Source: Paramesorhizobium salinisoli (GTDB taxonomy: Bacteria > Pseudomonadota > Alphaproteobacteria > Rhizobiales > Rhizobiaceae). From it: DNA of 64,000 bases. The position numbers and the translations under genes were made by a program. The stretch covers positions 434,001 through 498,000 of the forward strand of contig NZ_QOZG01000003.1 of NCBI RefSeq assembly GCF_003335045.1, read 5' to 3'. The notes under the pieces were generated by a model, which saw only the letters and a list, made by a program, of their open reading frames with translations, was not told the DNA's origin and searched no databases. Below, piece after piece: positions 21,968 through 30,115 of the stretch (position 1 is the stretch's first letter; the number at the start of each line of letters is the position of its first letter).

Positions 21968-23059
21968 TCACATTTCGGCCGTATCTGCGTCACCATCATC
22001 ATCCCCGCCAGGCCCGTTATCGAGGAACTGCTCGGCGATGAGGCCGGCATTCTGGCGCAAGGTGAGTTCGATCTCCCGCGCCAGTTCCGGATTGTCCCGG
22101 AGGAACAGCTTGGCATTTTCACGCCCTTGCCCGAGGCGCTGCGAATTATAGGAGAACCATGCCCCCGACTTTTCGACCACGCCGGCCTTGACGCCGAGAT
22201 CGACCAGTTCACCCATCTTCGAGACGCCAGCGCCATACATGATGTCGAATTCCACCTGCTTGAAGGGCGGCGCGAGCTTGTTCTTGACGACCTTCACACG
22301 GGTTTGGTTGCCAACCACCTCGTCGCGTTCCTTGACCGCGCCGATACGGCGGATATCGAGACGCACCGAAGCGTAGAACTTCAGCGCATTGCCGCCCGTC
22401 GTCGTCTCGGGCGAACCGTACATGACGCCGATCTTCATGCGAATCTGGTTGATGAAGATGACCATGCAGTTGGAACGCGAGATGGAGGCCGTCAGCTTGC
22501 GTAGAGCCTGGCTCATCAGGCGGGCCTGCAGGCCCGGCAGGGAATCGCCCATCTCGCCTTCGATTTCGGCGCGTGGGGTCAGCGCCGCGACGGAATCGAC
22601 CACCAGCACGTCGATGGCCCCCGAGCGCACCAGTGTATCGGTGATCTCCAGCGCCTGTTCGCCTGTATCGGGCTGCGAGATCAGAAGGTTTTCCAGATCG
22701 ACGCCAAGCTTGCGTGCGTAGACGGGATCCAGCGCATGCTCCGCATCGACGAAGGCGCAGATGCCGCCCTTCTTCTGCGCCTCGGCGATCGTGTGCAGCG
22801 CCAGCGTCGTCTTGCCGGAGCTTTCCGGGCCATAGATCTCGACGATGCGCCCCTTGGGAAGCCCCCCCACGCCAAGCGCGATATCGAGCGAAAGCGATCC
22901 GGTCGAAACCGTTTCAATCTCGACCACCTGCTCGTTCTGTCCGAGCCGCATGATCGATCCTTTGCCGAACGCCCGCTCGATCTGAGACAGTGCCGCGTCC
23001 AGAGCCTTAGTCTTGTCCACTGAATTATCCTCAACAAGTCGCAATGATTTCTGAGACAT
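21968..23059 (-). CDS. recA: Recombinase RecA
   Basis: Forms the ATP-dependent filament on single-stranded DNA for recombination and drives LexA self-cleavage. The 363-residue protein has Walker A Gly-Pro-Glu-Ser-Ser-Gly-Lys-Thr at residues 77-84, the Gln-Pro-Asp-Thr-Gly-Glu-Gln and Val-Val-Asp-Ser-Val-Ala segments, loop L2 and an acidic tail (Asp-Asp-Asp-Gly-Asp-Ala-Asp-Thr). The SOS box at 23183-23197 indicates LexA control. No strong ribosome-binding site is visible, only GGGG. Confidence 0.98.
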   Translation of the reverse strand: MSQKSLRLVEDNSVDKTKALDAALSQIERAFGKGSIMRLGQNEQVVEIETVSTGSLSLDIALGVGGLPKGRIVEIYGPESSGKTTLALHTIAEAQKKGGICAFVDAEHALDPVYARKLGVDLENLLISQPDTGEQALEITDTLVRSGAIDVLVVDSVAALTPRAEIEGEMGDSLPGLQARLMSQALRKLTASISRSNCMVIFINQIRMKIGVMYGSPETTTGGNALKFYASVRLDIRRIGAVKERDEVVGNQTRVKVVKNKLAPPFKQVEFDIMYGAGVSKMGELVDLGVKAGVVEKSGAWFSYNSQRLGQGRENAKLFLRDNPELAREIELTLRQNAGLIAEQFLDNGPGGDDDGDADTAEM

Positions 23060-23182
23060 GTTACACTACCCCTGTGTGGTGCATGAAGCCCGGACAACCC
23101 GTTCTTGAAAACTATTTGTATCCGTTTTGTTCTAAATTGACAAGACGGGTAACGTGTTGAAAAATATCGACGTTACAAAAAT

Positions 23183-23197
23183 GTTCGATATATGTTC
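23183..23197 (-). promoter_or_regulatory. LexA-binding SOS box of recA
   Basis: On the minus strand the site reads GAAC-N7-GAAC exactly (direct repeat, seven-base spacer), the known alphaproteobacterial LexA operator. It lies about 125 bases upstream of the recA start in an AT-rich segment. Confidence 0.85.
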
Positions 23198-23324
23198 TAG
23201 CTTGGACACGTTAACTCTTATTTTTTAAAATGCCCACTCATCCCCGTTTCGGGGGCATCCCCCCTCTTAGCGATTCGGCGACGGCGGGAAGCCGCGACGC
23301 GGAAGAACCCCTGCCGGCAGATAC

Positions 23325-23355
23325 AAAAAAGCGCGACCCTGAAGGACCGCGCTTT
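23325..23355 (-). terminator. Terminator after the OmpA-type lipoprotein gene
   Basis: An AAAGCGCG / CGCGCTTT stem which, on the minus strand, is followed directly by T residues. It separates this gene from recA. Confidence 0.75.
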
Positions 23356-23385
23356 CCGTTAAGACCAGCCTGGACATACCCCGGC

Positions 23386-23456
23386 GGATCTATACCTGGG
23401 TAAATTCTGGAATTTATCCCTGGGTAAATTTTCTGAAATTTATCCCTGGGTAAGCG
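23386..23456. repeat. Short tandem-like repeats of a gene's 3' end
   Basis: Three copies of a TTACCCAGG(G/T)ATA(A/G) unit, read on the minus strand and spaced roughly 23-28 bases apart. The first copy is the end of the OmpA-type gene (Leu-Thr-Gln-Gly-stop); the next two lie just downstream and still spell Leu-Thr-Gln-Gly-stop. Confidence 0.7.
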
Positions 23457-24102
23457 GCGAAATCTGGATCTCGACACGGCGGTTCTGCGCGCGTCCGGCT
23501 TCCGTGGCGTTGGTGACGATGGGCTGCGTCGCGCCAAAACCGGTGACGGCGAAGCGGCGCTGGTCGATGCCCTGGCTTCCGAGATAATTGGCCACGGACT
23601 GGGCCCGGCGCTGCGACAGTTGCAGATTATGGCTGGCGCTGCCGGTCGAATCGGTATGGCCGTAGACATCGACAAGCGACTGGTTGAATTTGCGCAGAAC
23701 GATCGCGACAGAATTGAGCGTCGGATAGAACTGGCTCTTCACCGCGTCCTGGTCGGTGTCGAAGGTGATGTTCGATGGCATGTTCAGAATGATCTGATCG
23801 CCATTGCGCGTGACCGAAACGCCGGTGCCTTGAAGCTGCGCCCGCAGTTCCGCTTCCTGCCGGTCCATGTAATTGCCGATGGCGCCGCCACCCAATGCGC
23901 CGATACCTGCACCAATCAGCACGGCATTGCGCTGCGCACGGCTCGAACCGCCGACGGCCAGGCCGCCCAGCGCGCCAACGGCTGCCCCGAGGGCCGCTCC
24001 GCCCGCCGTATTCGAAATTTTCTGCTGCCCCGTATAGGGATCGGTGGTGCAGCCTGCGAGGAAAGTGGCCGCCAGGGCAGCAATGGTAAACTTCTTGATC
24101 AT
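23440..24102 (-). CDS. OmpA-family outer-membrane lipoprotein with glycine-zipper region
   Basis: A 220-residue lipoprotein. The signal peptide ends in Leu-Ala-Gly-Cys with lipidated Cys18. Residues about 30-80 form two glycine-zipper segments (Gly-Gly-Ala-Ala-Leu-Gly-Ala-Ala and Gly-Ala-Gly-Ile-Gly-Ala-Leu-Gly-Gly). The C-terminal OmpA domain has the peptidoglycan-binding pattern Gly-His-Thr-Asp-Ser-Thr-Gly and Leu-Ser-x-Arg-Arg-Ala. It probably tethers the outer membrane to peptidoglycan. The ATG at 24102 fits the signal peptide. It lies upstream of recA but has its own terminator. Confidence 0.9.
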   Translation of the reverse strand: MIKKFTIAALAATFLAGCTTDPYTGQQKISNTAGGAALGAAVGALGGLAVGGSSRAQRNAVLIGAGIGALGGGAIGNYMDRQEAELRAQLQGTGVSVTRNGDQIILNMPSNITFDTDQDAVKSQFYPTLNSVAIVLRKFNQSLVDVYGHTDSTGSASHNLQLSQRRAQSVANYLGSQGIDQRRFAVTGFGATQPIVTNATEAGRAQNRRVEIQISPLTQG

Positions 24103-24296
24103 TTGGTGATGGACCCCGATTGGAATTGCGTCGCACATGATAATAGCGATTGCGGCAATAAGGTGAAGACTTGGTTAACGGCTTTTTGGAACCCCACCAT
24201 GCCGACGAAGCCGCTCCCGTCTCTGGCCAACGCGACCGCGAGTGGTTATCGTCCTGGAATTATTTGGGCGAATGGCCCTCGCAGAGGAGAAGGCGA

Positions 24297-25010
24297 ATGC
24301 AGGCGGAAAATGCAAAGCCGGTGGCCGTGATAACGGGCGGTGGACGCGGCATGGGCGCCGCGATTGCCCGGGAACTGGGCGAACGCGGCTATCGCCTCGC
24401 ATTGATGTCCCCCTCCGGTAGCGCCGTCGAACTGGCAGACGAACTGGGAGGCGTCGGCATCAAGGGCTCGGCGCAGAACCTCGCCGACCTCGAAGCGCTG
24501 GTGGATGCGGCGGTAAGCCGCTATGGCCGCATCGACGCCGTGGTCAATCATACCGGCCATCCGCCGAAAGGCGATCTTCTCGACATCACGGATGAGGGCT
24601 GGGTACTCGGCAACGAGATGATGATTCTCAACGTGGTGCGGATGGCGCGCCTGGTGACGCCGCTCATGCTCAGCCAAGGCAAGGGCGCGTGGGTCAACGT
24701 CACCACCTTCGCGGCCTTCGAGCCATCGCTGAAATTCCCGGTCTCCTGCGCCTATCGCGCGGCGGTCGGGGCCTATACCAAGCTCTATGCAGATCGCTAC
24801 GGTGCCGACAATATCCGCATGAACGCCCTTCTCCCCGGCTATATCGACAGCCTCGACCACAAGGAGGGAACGGCGGAGCCGATACCGATGAAGCGAATCG
24901 GCACGGTCGAGGAAATTGCCAAGACGGCAGCGTTCCTGCTCTCCGACGATGCGGGCTACATCACCGGCCAGAACATCCGCGTCGATGGCGGCATCACGCG
25001 GCACGTCTGA
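24297..25010 (+). CDS. SDR-family oxidoreductase
   Basis: A 237-residue short-chain dehydrogenase/reductase. It has the cofactor motif Thr-Gly-Gly-Gly-Arg-Gly-Met-Gly near residue 13 and the C-terminal Asp-Asp-Ala-Gly-Tyr-Ile-Thr-Gly-Gln. The expected active-site Tyr-x3-Lys is altered: the sequence reads Cys-Ala-Tyr-Arg-Ala-Ala-Val-Gly-Ala-Tyr-Thr-Lys, with Arg-Ala-Ala-Val where Ala-Ser-Lys is usual, so the Tyr/Lys pair may be degenerate. The substrate is unknown. The ATG at 24297 has a GAGGAGAAGG site. It lies at the border of the C1 gene cluster and converges on fhcC. Confidence 0.82.
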   Translation: MQAENAKPVAVITGGGRGMGAAIARELGERGYRLALMSPSGSAVELADELGGVGIKGSAQNLADLEALVDAAVSRYGRIDAVVNHTGHPPKGDLLDITDEGWVLGNEMMILNVVRMARLVTPLMLSQGKGAWVNVTTFAAFEPSLKFPVSCAYRAAVGAYTKLYADRYGADNIRMNALLPGYIDSLDHKEGTAEPIPMKRIGTVEEIAKTAAFLLSDDAGYITGQNIRVDGGITRHV

Positions 25011-25076
25011 GCGTGGAAGCGGTATCGCCGTGTTTTCAACCCAGCCCTCTCCGCTTGCCGGCGGGAATCGCCTGAA

Positions 25077-25892
25077 CTATCCACCCATCCGGAACAGGAT
25101 TTCCCCCTTCCCAAGCACAGCGGTGTCGCCGCCGTATTTTCCGGGGCGGCGGCCCAATAGCGGCTTATCGAGTATCCCGTCCTCGATCAGATAGCGGTCG
25201 AAAAGGCCGGAAAAAGCGATATCCGTCCGGCCGCAATCGATGAAGGTCGGCGAAAGCGCCTCCGGCCGCCGGTCGAACAGCAGCGAGCCGCGTTTCATCA
25301 GATATCCCGGCATGGCTCCGACCTTGCCCCTCACGGCAACGCTCCCGGCGATCATCCGGCTGCCGGCATAGTCGCCGCATCCTTTGAGGATGGCGATGAC
25401 GCCCCGGCGCATGCGGTCCCCCGCATAATCGCCGGCCCTGCCCCGCACGACCAGCACCCCGCCCGCCATTCCGAGCATTTCCCCGGCAAGCGGCCCACCG
25501 AGACAATCGCCCGAGTTGCCCCGGATTTCGAGCCGGCCACCCGCCATGCAGGAGCCGGCATGCGTTCCGCAACGGCCTTCGATGACGATGGCGCCGCCGC
25601 GCATCTTGCGCCCGGCCTGAGCACCCGCATCGCCCGCGACATAGACCATGCCGCTGCTCATGCCCGCGCCGATGCCGTCGAAATGCGCGCTCCCACCGTC
25701 AAAGACGATGCGGGAAGCATCCTTCCCGGCGATCTTGAACAGGTCGCCGACACTCGCCGGCTTTCGGCTGGTGCCGATGCGCAAGCGAGCGATCTCCGCA
25801 ACGCTCATCCCGTCGAGCCTGTCAGGGGTGAGCGCCAAGAGATCGAGCCGTTCCTCCGGTTCGGCGCGCAGCGTGAAGGTCAGCCCTTTCAT
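25077..25892 (-). CDS. fhcC: Formyltransferase/hydrolase complex subunit FhcC
   Basis: A subunit of the complex that moves the formyl group from H4MPT to methylofuran and releases formate. The 271-residue protein is a homologue of FwdC/FmdC with its Gly-rich parallel beta-helix repeats: successive Gly-Asp-Ala-Gly, Met-x-x-Gly-x-Ile-x-Ile-x-Gly units from about residue 75 to 205. The ATG at 25892 overlaps the fhcD stop (ATGA). It is the last gene of the fhcB-A-D-C run. Confidence 0.93.
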   Translation of the reverse strand: MKGLTFTLRAEPEERLDLLALTPDRLDGMSVAEIARLRIGTSRKPASVGDLFKIAGKDASRIVFDGGSAHFDGIGAGMSSGMVYVAGDAGAQAGRKMRGGAIVIEGRCGTHAGSCMAGGRLEIRGNSGDCLGGPLAGEMLGMAGGVLVVRGRAGDYAGDRMRRGVIAILKGCGDYAGSRMIAGSVAVRGKVGAMPGYLMKRGSLLFDRRPEALSPTFIDCGRTDIAFSGLFDRYLIEDGILDKPLLGRRPGKYGGDTAVLGKGEILFRMGG

Positions 25893-26797
25893 GGCAGCAA
25901 ATCCTTGAGGTGATAGTGGAACTTGCCGAGCTTGCCGCCATAATTGCCGGCGCTGATGCGCAGCGCGCCGCGCTTTGGTCCCAGATCGATCACGGCTTTC
26001 AGCCCGGCGCGCATGGCGGCGGAAACCGCCTCGCTCGTCTCGCCATCGATCACGATCTCCAGAACGGCATTGATATCGGGACCGAGCGCGCTCTTCACCA
26101 CGCCGCTCAGCGTCGGCGCAAAGGCCTCGTTGGTCGAAGCCGTCATCCCCTTGTACTTGGCGCCGATCTTCGATCCCGAACGCACGACGCCGCCCGGAAA
26201 CGGCATGATCGTACCAGGAATTTTCCCGATTGCCGCCACGGCGCGCTCGGCTGCGAGAAGCGCCTTCTCCGCATTGGCGGCGAGAAGCAGGAGATTGCCG
26301 CCGCCCACCGCCTCCTTGGTCATCCCGGTCGTCGCCTCGCAGAGGAATTCCCCATCCATGACAGGGATCCGCCAGTAGTGCCTGCCGCCGAACTTCTTCG
26401 ATATCTGCCAGCCATCGCCGAAATAACGCAGCGCCGCACCGAGATTGAGCGGCGTGCCGCCTTCCATTGCGGCAAAACAGGCGCTGCCCGGCGATGTCAG
26501 AACACATTGGCCGACCCGGTTCTTCAACTGCCTCTGCAATTCGTCCGTGCTCACGGCGAAGAGCATGACACGGCAGCCCGGGCGTCCGTCAGGCGTCTGC
26601 GACGGCGGCAGATCGACATCGATCGCCGCCTCGCAGCCGCAACCGATCACCGATGTTGCGTAACCGGTCATGGTGATCGCCGCCTGGCGCGCCCATTTCA
26701 GCGTCGGCCCGGTAATGATGATCGCCGTCGCGCGCATACCGAAGGCCTCGGCAAACGTGTCGTCAATCCCTATCCCGTTGCGAATCAACTCTTGCAT
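25889..26797 (-). CDS. fhcD: Formylmethanofuran:tetrahydromethanopterin N-formyltransferase
   Basis: The Ftr/FhcD enzyme transferring the formyl group between H4MPT and methylofuran in the cytoplasm. The 302-residue protein begins Met-Gln-Glu-Leu-Ile-Arg-Asn-Gly and shows the Ftr pattern Asp-Asp-Thr-Phe-Ala-Glu-Ala-Phe, Pro-Asp-Gly-Arg-Pro-Gly, and a C-terminal Ser-Ala-Gly-Asn-Tyr-Gly-Gly-Lys-Leu-Gly. It overlaps fhcA by 13 bases and fhcC by 4, so the operon is tightly coupled. Confidence 0.95.
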   Translation of the reverse strand: MQELIRNGIGIDDTFAEAFGMRATAIIITGPTLKWARQAAITMTGYATSVIGCGCEAAIDVDLPPSQTPDGRPGCRVMLFAVSTDELQRQLKNRVGQCVLTSPGSACFAAMEGGTPLNLGAALRYFGDGWQISKKFGGRHYWRIPVMDGEFLCEATTGMTKEAVGGGNLLLLAANAEKALLAAERAVAAIGKIPGTIMPFPGGVVRSGSKIGAKYKGMTASTNEAFAPTLSGVVKSALGPDINAVLEIVIDGETSEAVSAAMRAGLKAVIDLGPKRGALRISAGNYGGKLGKFHYHLKDLLP

Positions 26798-28416
26798 GAC
26801 ACCTCCGCGAAGGGCTCGTCGCGTTCGATTGCGCTGTCGGGAAAGGTGAACCAGTCGAGCGACAGGCCGTAGCGCTCCTCGTGATAGGCCTGCATGCGGC
26901 GGACCATCGCCTTGTCGGGTGTCGGTTTGAGGCGCAGCGCCTTGCCCCAGCGGAAATGAACGACCTTGCCATTCTCCACCACAAGATCGCCATTCTTGAA
27001 GACAAGTGCCGCTTCGCGGAACATGCCCGCAATATCGCTGCCCCTGCGGTAGACGGCGATATCGGCAATGGCGCCGGGACCAAGATGGCCGCGATCTTTC
27101 AGCCCTAAAAGCCGCGCTGGGGCCGCGCGCGTCATGATGGCGATCTCCTCGAGCGTATATTCGCGCCGGATCGAGGCGAGTGTCGTCAGTTCCAGCGCCG
27201 CAGCATTAAGCTCCGCCGACTTCGCATCGCGGGCCTCGCGGCTCATCAGCAGCTCGAACAGATCAGGATAAGCCGTGAAAGGCGCGCCGTTCGGATGGTC
27301 TGTGGTGAAGAAGACGCGCCAGGGATCATCGATCAGCAGGAACAGTTCCAGCCCCACCGCCCATTGCAGCGAACCGTAATAATTCTTCCTGTAGCGGTAA
27401 GGCACGATGCCCCCGCCATTGCCATCGCCATCGATGATGACGGTCTTCTTCGGGTCCGCATTGCCGATCGCCAGGAACTGCCTCGTGACGTCGGACGAAA
27501 CCGTCACCGTCTGCCCGAACATGACCTGGCCGACATCGATGGTGACATCCGGATTGTTGTTCACCTGCTCCGCCAGCCGGGCCGCCTCCGAGGAAAATTT
27601 CCGTTTCCCCTCAGTGCCGTAGCCGTAGAACTGCAGATGCGCGAGATGCAGCGGCACGCCCTCGGCGGCATCGATGGTGACCGACGCCGTGTCGGCGCTC
27701 CCGGCAAGGCCGAGATTGTTGGCGTGCACATGCAGCGGGTGCGGCACGCCAAGCCTGTTGACCGAGGCCTGCAGCGTCTTGACGATCCCGCGCGAACTGA
27801 CGCCATAGGCCGGAACCACATCGTCGAAGGAGAAGGACCGGACATTCTCCTTGAAAGCGGCGGCAGCCCCCGCATTGATCACCTTCACGCCGAGTGAGTT
27901 TGTCGAGGCAAGCGTCCATGCCACGTAATCATCCACCATGTCGGTCGATGACTTGTCGCGGATCAGTGACAGGAGGAAATCGTCATTGCCGAGGATCGTG
28001 AGCGTCGCCTTGTCGATGATGGGAATATCGGAAAGCTCCAGATGCGTGTGCAGCGCATTGTAGGGAGACATCGCCGGCTCTACGACGGTGGTGAACCCCA
28101 TCTGCGCATACAGGCATCCGGTCGTGAAGGTCGACCAGCCGGCATTGGAAAGCGGCGTGGCGGCCGGGCGCGGCAGATGCGCGGCGTGATGTTCCGGCAG
28201 GAGAAGCCGCGCCGTGTTCACATTGCCGCCGCCGATATGGGAATGGATGTCGATCGCACCGGCCATGACGATACAGCCGGAAAGGTCATGGGTCTTGTCG
28301 GCGCGCCTGCCCTCGGGCTTGTCGATGATGAAGCCGTCCTCGAACCAGAGGTCCCGTCTGCCGCTTGCGCCATTCACGGGATCGATGATCTCGCCACCGG
28401 TCAGCCGGATCAGCAT
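26785..28416 (-). CDS. fhcA: Formyltransferase/hydrolase complex subunit FhcA
   Basis: The amidohydrolase-type subunit that hydrolyses formyl-methylofuran to formate. At 543 residues it matches FhcA/FwdA. The metal-binding Asp-Ile-His-Ser-His is at about residues 56-60, followed by Ile-Gly-Gly-Gly-Asn-Val-Asn, and later His-Val-His-Ala-Asn-Asn and Thr-Thr-Asp-His-Pro-Asn-Gly. The start is the ATG at 28416, which overlaps the fhcB end by 7 bases; the frame is open further upstream inside fhcB. Confidence 0.95.
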   Translation of the reverse strand: MLIRLTGGEIIDPVNGASGRRDLWFEDGFIIDKPEGRRADKTHDLSGCIVMAGAIDIHSHIGGGNVNTARLLLPEHHAAHLPRPAATPLSNAGWSTFTTGCLYAQMGFTTVVEPAMSPYNALHTHLELSDIPIIDKATLTILGNDDFLLSLIRDKSSTDMVDDYVAWTLASTNSLGVKVINAGAAAAFKENVRSFSFDDVVPAYGVSSRGIVKTLQASVNRLGVPHPLHVHANNLGLAGSADTASVTIDAAEGVPLHLAHLQFYGYGTEGKRKFSSEAARLAEQVNNNPDVTIDVGQVMFGQTVTVSSDVTRQFLAIGNADPKKTVIIDGDGNGGGIVPYRYRKNYYGSLQWAVGLELFLLIDDPWRVFFTTDHPNGAPFTAYPDLFELLMSREARDAKSAELNAAALELTTLASIRREYTLEEIAIMTRAAPARLLGLKDRGHLGPGAIADIAVYRRGSDIAGMFREAALVFKNGDLVVENGKVVHFRWGKALRLKPTPDKAMVRRMQAYHEERYGLSLDWFTFPDSAIERDEPFAEVSCKS

Positions 28417-29516
28417 GACTCCGCCTCCCCCGAGGGCAGCGCTTGCGCCAACTGCCTGACGATTCCGGCGATTGCAGGTCTGTCGGAGGGGGCGCTGGCG
28501 CGTGTTGCCCTGAAGGTTCCGGTCCGGCTCGAATAGGCCACGCAATCATGGTCGATACCGGGCGCGGCAATCGAAATCGTGACGGCAGCGCCTGCCACGG
28601 GACTTGCAGTGTGCGCCAGGGCAACGAGCGGTATCCTGCCCTGCTTTGCCGGAATTTCGTCACCCGGCGATATCCAGAGATGCAAGTCGGCCTCCTTGTC
28701 CCGCAGCATGCGCTGGATATCCCAGCGCTCGGGATCATAGACTGGAGCGCCGTTGGGAAAACCGGTGCGCGGCGGAAAGCCGGTCATCCACACGGATGTC
28801 AGCACCGCGCCCCAAGCCGCGTCATCCGACGGCAGGAACAGGCTGCTGGCGCGCTTCGACCTGTTGAGGTCGGCGACAAGGCCCTGAAGCATGGCAAGGC
28901 TCGTCGGCTCTTCCGTATTGCCCGAAAAGACGAAAACCGGAAAATCGGCTTCCGCCAACGCCTTTTTCAGGCTGTCGAGATTGGTGATGGGAGTGGCGGT
29001 TCGCCGGCCTGCAAGTTCTGCCCGCAATAGCGCCACAGCCGTACCCAGAGAAGCCGCCTCGGCGGAAAGGATGACGGCTTTGACCTGCCGCGAAAGCTCG
29101 CCTTCTGCGTCCTTGCCACCGGACACCGCCTCGCCTCCCTCCAGGTGAAACCAGCGGCGCGACTGCTTGCCCGCGAGATCGGGCTGAGCCGAAGCCCATG
29201 AAAGGATCAGTTCATGATGCGAGGCCGGGAGGTCGCCGACAAGGATAATCAGGTCCGCACGCCGGCGTACTTCGCCCGGCGTCGTGAACATGCCGCCATG
29301 GGAGGTGAAGAGGGCCACCTCGTTGAGGAGTTCCCTGCCCCTGATATGATCATAGGCTGCGCCAAGCTTTTCGGCCAAAGCGATGACGCTGCGGGTGCCA
29401 TGCACATCCGCATCGAATGAAATGACCGGGCAGCGGCTGGACGCCAGAAGCTTTGCAGCATGCTGGATTGCGTCTGACAAAAATACTGCCTGGCTGCCGA
29501 CCCATGCAACCGACAT
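28410..29516 (-). CDS. fhcB: Formyltransferase/hydrolase complex subunit FhcB
   Basis: A 368-residue homologue of the FwdB/FmdB subunit of archaeal formylmethanofuran dehydrogenase. In bacteria this subunit is known to lack the redox active site, so the complex works only as formyltransferase/hydrolase. Consistent with that, I see no Cys-x-x-Cys-type Fe-S motif and no catalytic Cys/Sec segment. Fold-level landmarks such as Ile-Ile-Leu-Val-Gly-Asp and Trp-Phe-His-Leu-Glu-Gly-Gly remain. It is the first fhc gene, about 75 bases after the pterin dehydratase gene. Confidence 0.9.
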   Translation of the reverse strand: MSVAWVGSQAVFLSDAIQHAAKLLASSRCPVISFDADVHGTRSVIALAEKLGAAYDHIRGRELLNEVALFTSHGGMFTTPGEVRRRADLIILVGDLPASHHELILSWASAQPDLAGKQSRRWFHLEGGEAVSGGKDAEGELSRQVKAVILSAEAASLGTAVALLRAELAGRRTATPITNLDSLKKALAEADFPVFVFSGNTEEPTSLAMLQGLVADLNRSKRASSLFLPSDDAAWGAVLTSVWMTGFPPRTGFPNGAPVYDPERWDIQRMLRDKEADLHLWISPGDEIPAKQGRIPLVALAHTASPVAGAAVTISIAAPGIDHDCVAYSSRTGTFRATRASAPSDRPAIAGIVRQLAQALPSGEAESC

Positions 29517-29589
29517 AAATCCCGCAACTTTCTGGTGCCGCTACGAACTTAGCCAATTTTCGCCGAATGTGAACCCCAATACCGCGGCT

Positions 29590-29988
29590 TCAATCGTCAT
29601 ATTTTAAATACGCAAAGCGCTGGTCCGAGGCAGGTGTTCCCCCGAGCGCGCCGTCTTCCTTCCCGGGCTGCCACTGCACCACATCCTCTATCTTCCGCGC
29701 CAGTTCGAAATCCTTGTCCGTAATGCCTTTGGCATCATGCGACATCAGGATGATTTCGACCCAGGCGTAAGACGCCTTGATATCGGGATGATGCCAGGCG
29801 GCTTCCGCCAGATGGCCGACCGTGTTGATGACCATCAACGTGCCTTTCCAGCCATGCGTCTTGTATTTGCGGCGGATCCAGCCGTTTTCATAGCGCCAAT
29901 GCGGCAAATCCCTGTGCAGCCGCTCCATGATTTCATCTTCCGAATAGACCCTGGCCTTGGCTTTTGCCGCGCTGTTCTGATCGGTCAT
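29590..29988 (-). CDS. Pterin-4a-carbinolamine dehydratase family protein
   Basis: A 132-residue PCD/DcoH-type protein. The classic members dehydrate 4a-hydroxytetrahydropterin after aromatic amino acid hydroxylation. The signature Glu-Ala-Ala-Trp-His-His-Pro-Asp and a downstream His-Asp-Ala-Lys-Gly-Ile-Thr segment are present. No hydroxylase gene is nearby; it heads the fhc operon instead, so a role in H4MPT metabolism is likely but inferred. The ATG at 29988 has a GGAGGA site; an upstream start at 30066 lacks support. Divergent from mptG. Confidence 0.88.
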   Translation of the reverse strand: MTDQNSAAKAKARVYSEDEIMERLHRDLPHWRYENGWIRRKYKTHGWKGTLMVINTVGHLAEAAWHHPDIKASYAWVEIILMSHDAKGITDKDFELARKIEDVVQWQPGKEDGALGGTPASDQRFAYLKYDD

Positions 29989-30115
29989 CGATGAATTCCT
30001 CCAACAATCTTTCTCGGCAATCTTTCTCTGCATCCGGCTTGCGTCCTGATCGAAAGACGATATCATAAGTCAGGGCCCGATTTCTGAAAAATGCGTTCAA
30101 CGTATAAGAGAACGA
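29989..30115. promoter_or_regulatory. Divergent promoter region of the two H4MPT operons
   Basis: A 127-base gap between the divergent starts of the pterin dehydratase gene (minus) and mptG (plus). It must carry promoters for both operons. I could not assign reliable -35/-10 boxes. Confidence 0.45.

Larger units (their letters stand above)
23060..23439. other. recA promoter region and 3' region of the OmpA-type gene
   Basis: A 380-base stretch, AT-rich between 23110 and 23230. It contains the LexA box of recA, the terminator of the upstream OmpA-type gene (23325-23355), and two downstream copies of that gene's last codons and stop. No gene was found. Confidence 0.6.

Noticed and set aside
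23238..23675. A 145-codon minus-strand frame
   Set aside because: It covers the 3' part of the OmpA-type gene in another frame and continues through the repeat and terminator region.
25077..26507. Reading fhcC as a 476-residue protein
   Set aside because: The upstream part is fhcD in the wrong frame. The FhcC homology begins at the ATG at 25892, which overlaps the fhcD stop as ATGA.
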